Source of the DNA: Echinococcus granulosus
Lineage: Eukaryota > Platyhelminthes > Cestoda > Cyclophyllidea > Taeniidae
Length of the DNA stretch: 64,000 nt
Assembly (NCBI RefSeq): GCF_000524195.1
Contig: NW_020170395.1
Span: forward strand, 246,908-310,907
Direction of reading: 5' to 3'
The translations under genes and the position numbers were made by a program. Numbering within the stretch: position 1 is the first letter of the stretch; every line of letters starts with the position of its first letter. Below the pieces are notes generated by a model. That model searched no databases. It was given only the letters and a program-made list of their open reading frames with translations, and had not been told where the DNA came from. This document shows positions 60,961 through 64,000 of this stretch, piece after piece.

Positions 60961-63900
60961 CTAAAAAATAGAACAATCGATTAGGTTAAAATTTTGGTTT
61001 TCATGAAAAAAAGATAAGATTGTCAGCTCCAGTCTGCCCGGCTCAACGCTGCCTTCGTTTCGATGTTTGGTACGCACTATGAAGACGGAATAACACCGCT
61101 AATTTTTGGTTAACCTTCAAAATCATTCTCCTGCTCAGAGAATGATTGATACGTTGCGAGTAAATACGAGAGCATTTACCTTACTTACAAATATGAATTC
61201 CGTTACGAATCTAGTACAACAACACAGATATCCCTAATGAAGTGCTTGATAGAAGGAGGGCACGGTTAGTTAAAAAACACGCCGTACATCAATGGATGGT
61301 TTAAGTCAGAACTTTTTCCCTGGTGGGTAAGGCCAAGCCTGAAAGCAAGCCGCCCATGCGGGAAATCTAAATTGGTTTCGTTAAAACTAATGAGCTAAAA
61401 ACTCAAAGTAATGAAGATGAATCATCGATGATAACCTTTTGAAAACTAGGCGCTGTAAAACCATTGATAGAAGAGGAATGAATTTCACTTTTTTTTTCAA
61501 GTTGAAATAAGTAAAAAATAACAACAATGGATTGCTCAATGCATACAAGGTGAAAGAAGAAGTAAAGAAGTACCACCCCACTCTAGCTTACAAATTTATA
61601 TCACGTGGTAGGTGAGAAGTAATGGAGCACCAACCACAAATGAAAGGTTGCACCATCAATTCTATTGTAACGTCGGAAACGGACTGGAAAAGTGAGAGTG
61701 TACAAGTGAACATCACGCAATGGTTATTCGTAAAAGACCTCCTTTATTTTGCACATATTTACCAGTGGCAAAGGAAATGAACAAGTCCGAATGGGATTAT
61801 GTGAGTGACATCTTGACCATAGTTTCCGCGGGCCCTCACAGTCCCCCTGCCATTCGATGTGAAGCTATGCTACTGGTCCCCCAGCCATTCCCCAAGTTGA
61901 TAATAAAGCCATGTTTGTGCTCGCTCAACTTAAAACGTCTTCAGTTACAACTCAAGCCCTACAAATATGATGAAACAAAAGTGAGGAATCAGGTCAAATT
62001 GAGTCAAGTGCTCAAACCACCACCACCACGGCCGTTGCTCGACCGCACCACAGTAACGCAAAAAACGCCACTACATAATCATTCATTGCCAGAGACTAGA
62101 ACGCATATCGGAAAAGGGCTTACTTGCTGTCCAAAAGAGCATTGTCAGCCCGATCTACGAGCAGCTTCTCTAACTCAGAAACTCCCACCACGTTGATGTA
62201 GACCGGAGTGGAGCCTGCTGCACCAGCGGTGGCAGCGAGAGAGGTGGAGGACGGGTCGTCGCTGCCAAACACCTGACTTTTCTCAATTAGACCGCGTAGT
62301 GAGCCACGAAGGTCCGAGAGATTGGACTGGTAGTGCCAGGACTCCTGTTTTGTTTCTGCCAGCTCTCGTTTCAGTTCTTCCAGATGTCTCTTCATGACCT
62401 AACGCAAAAAAAACAGTGTAGGCAGGGATTCTTGGTTTGAAATGGCTCATTGTTACAAACATGGGAGAAAACAAACTATTTCGCATCGATCTAAGGTATT
62501 TTAAACAACGGAAATTCTTAAGATCTCGTATTTGCCCCACATGTAAAGCAACTACACTAACACACACTACAGCTCGTAAACTGGAGGCATTGGCGACCAA
62601 TGTCAAAGGTAAATAAATGAACACATAGGTAAAACATTGGCTTTGTTACTTCATTTTGCTATTTACAAGGCAATTCAGGAAAAAAATTACCCAGAGCACG
62701 AATTTCATTGTTTAAAAACGGATAAACAGAAAATCTTCAGAGAAGAGGACAAGTCAAACGGAAGCGAAGGCGAGGATCACTTCCTCGGCAAACATTTCAG
62801 CAATCAAATTAGTCCGAAAAATGGAACAAAGGAATTACCAAATTTATGGCCACCGATGGAATTAATAGTAAAGAGGATTTTTGTAACCCAACGCTATGTC
62901 ACCTTATTGCCTTCGATTCGTTTTAATCAAATTCAACAACTGTACCAGCTCCTTTGCCGGATGGTAAAAAAGTCACTTCTAGACTCACAGGTCTTATTAT
63001 CTTTTGAAGAAGAATAGCCATCCCACTAAATTGGTTGTTGTTTAGTGAGATATTGGCAACATATTCCACACTCGCCCAAGAATACTAGTGCCCTCACTTT
63101 CGCCGCATAAAAGGCCTATGGTTACGCGGATCGTTTAGCTGCTCGTGTTGTGGACGACTGATTTTGTAAGGACTTAACAGGAGAACCGACTTTGTGCCGG
63201 GGAAAATAATGACAAAGCAAATTCCTAATTTTCCATATGGGGTACAGTTCATATAATTTCTCCAAACAAATGACCGGGCAAAGTCAAAATAGGAATTAAG
63301 ACGAAGCTTCAGAGAACTAATAATATGGTGTGCATATAATTCCACAAAAAGCAAATGATACGCAGAATGTGCTAATCACTGTCTAACATCTTCAGTACCA
63401 AACGATACTACTAAAGCAAACCATTCAACGTAGATTGCCGACGGTTAGTGCAATATTTAAACCTCTTCGAAATCTAAGAGATACACCACTATCACTGGGG
63501 GCCATTCGTCCCAGTGTGCGTAGGAAACTAGGGTATTTTGCTCCTTTTTAAACAATGATTTTAATTCAATCCAATACTGTTACTATTTTGACGTATGAAA
63601 GCAGTTACCAGCAGCGCAAGGGCAAATGACATCTGTTCTTTATTTACTCCATCTATCCTACTGGTCTCAACCCGCCTACGCGTCTACGTAAAATCCGATA
63701 AGAGGTCCACAGACGTCTCGATGTAAACAAAGGTAACTCAACAGCCATAACACCCTCAAAAACTATAAGAAACAGAATGTTAAGAGAGAGTAAGGATATG
63801 CGTGATCCACTCACTTGCATGGCCTCCTGTAGTGCGTGAACCTCAGACGAAGTCGACCTATCGTTAGAATTCAAATGCGTCGTCAGAGTGGCAACATTAG

Positions 63901-64000
63901 CCTGCGCAATGCTAGCAATGTGTTTGGCATCTGACAGCTGCTGCTGTGCCTCCGTTAATTCGTGTCTCAGCCGCTCCGCCTCCTGCACCGCCCGTCTCTG
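60843..64000 (-). CDS. Coiled-coil protein, C-terminal part (partial)
   Basis: Three minus-strand exons (63815-64000, 62124-62398, 60843-60960) join in phase. They encode about 190 residues of Glu/Gln/Lys/Arg/Leu-rich heptad-like sequence. A Ser/Ala/Gly/Thr-rich loop of about 30 residues interrupts it (DDPSSTSLAATAGAAGSTP). The chain ends ...VRDSVANWR and stop. The N-terminal part lies beyond the right edge. The codon content is GC-richer than its surroundings and splice sites are canonical. I do not recognise the family; golgin-like or motor-adaptor coiled coils are possible. It lies 5.6 kb upstream of the copine gene on the same strand. Confidence 0.82.
60961..62123 (-). other. Coiled-coil gene intron
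   Basis: Intron between the last two recognised exons. A 158-codon plus-strand frame (61720-62196) crosses it and overlaps the antisense of the middle exon; it looks like a chance frame. Confidence 0.6.
62124..62398 (-). CDS. Coiled-coil protein, middle exon
   Basis: Encodes VMKRHLEELKRELAETKQES and onward. This is a helix followed by the low-complexity Ser/Ala/Gly linker and a second helical stretch (VSELEKLLVDRADNALLDS). The acceptor follows a T-rich tract (TTTTTTTTGCGTTAG) and the donor is GTAAGC. Ninety-one codons plus two bases. Confidence 0.87.
62399..63814 (-). other. Coiled-coil gene intron
   Basis: Intron of about 1.4 kb. A 126-codon plus-strand frame (62637-63017) has no domain or motif I recognise. 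Confidence 0.6.
63815..64000 (-). CDS. Coiled-coil protein exon (cut by window edge)
   Basis: Encodes AERLRHELTEAQQQLSDAKH and onward to HALQEAMQ, a strongly predicted coiled coil by eye. The donor is GTGAGT and the exon ends in phase 0. The last base could be off by one. The upstream end is outside the window. Confidence 0.85.

Noticed and set aside
61720..62196. 158-codon plus-strand frame, the longest ATG frame near the right end
   Set aside because: Overlaps the antisense of a real coiled-coil exon; no domain or splice logic.
62637..63017. 126-codon plus-strand frame
   Set aside because: Lies in an intron of the coiled-coil gene, and no motif or family resemblance was seen.

Overview
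The window reads as a eukaryotic, AT-rich, repeat-bearing genome scaffold with small exons and long introns. Two fixed 100-base N runs (14112-14211 and 38220-38319) mark assembly gaps. The copine gene at its centre has a run of introns only 31-38 bases long. Micro-introns of this size are a known trait of parasitic flatworms, so a platyhelminth, most likely a tapeworm, is the best inference. The species cannot be named from sequence alone.

Layout. Bases 1-22,250 hold no gene I can support firmly. They contain copies of a repeat family and two weak exon-like segments near 11.4-11.8 kb. Bases 22,583-55,272 (minus strand) hold one complete copine gene, rebuilt here as 19 exons that join in frame into 579 codons plus a stop. 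It has two C2 domains followed by a von Willebrand A (copine) domain and a Ser/Asn/Pro-rich tail. The first nine exons lie within about 1.1 kb. The tenth follows a 14.1-kb intron, and the later introns are 0.9-2.6 kb. Bases 55,273-60,842 are intergenic. Bases 60,843-64,000 (minus strand) hold the last three recognisable exons of a coiled-coil protein whose N-terminal part lies beyond the right edge. The two genes are head to tail on the same strand.

Repeats. A family with direct terminal repeats of about 190-210 bases around a non-coding core of about 0.6-0.7 kb occurs as two composite copies (3.55-4.62 kb and, inverted, 23.42-24.39 kb). There are also two core fragments and at least five solo terminal units. 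Four of the solo units and one composite copy sit in copine introns, all in the same orientation. The structure fits a TRIM-like (miniature LTR) element with solo LTRs. It is the best candidate for something undescribed here.

Most long open frames in the window are chance frames in non-coding DNA. Exon edges were placed from splice signals, reading phase and copine family knowledge. No alignment or transcript data were available.
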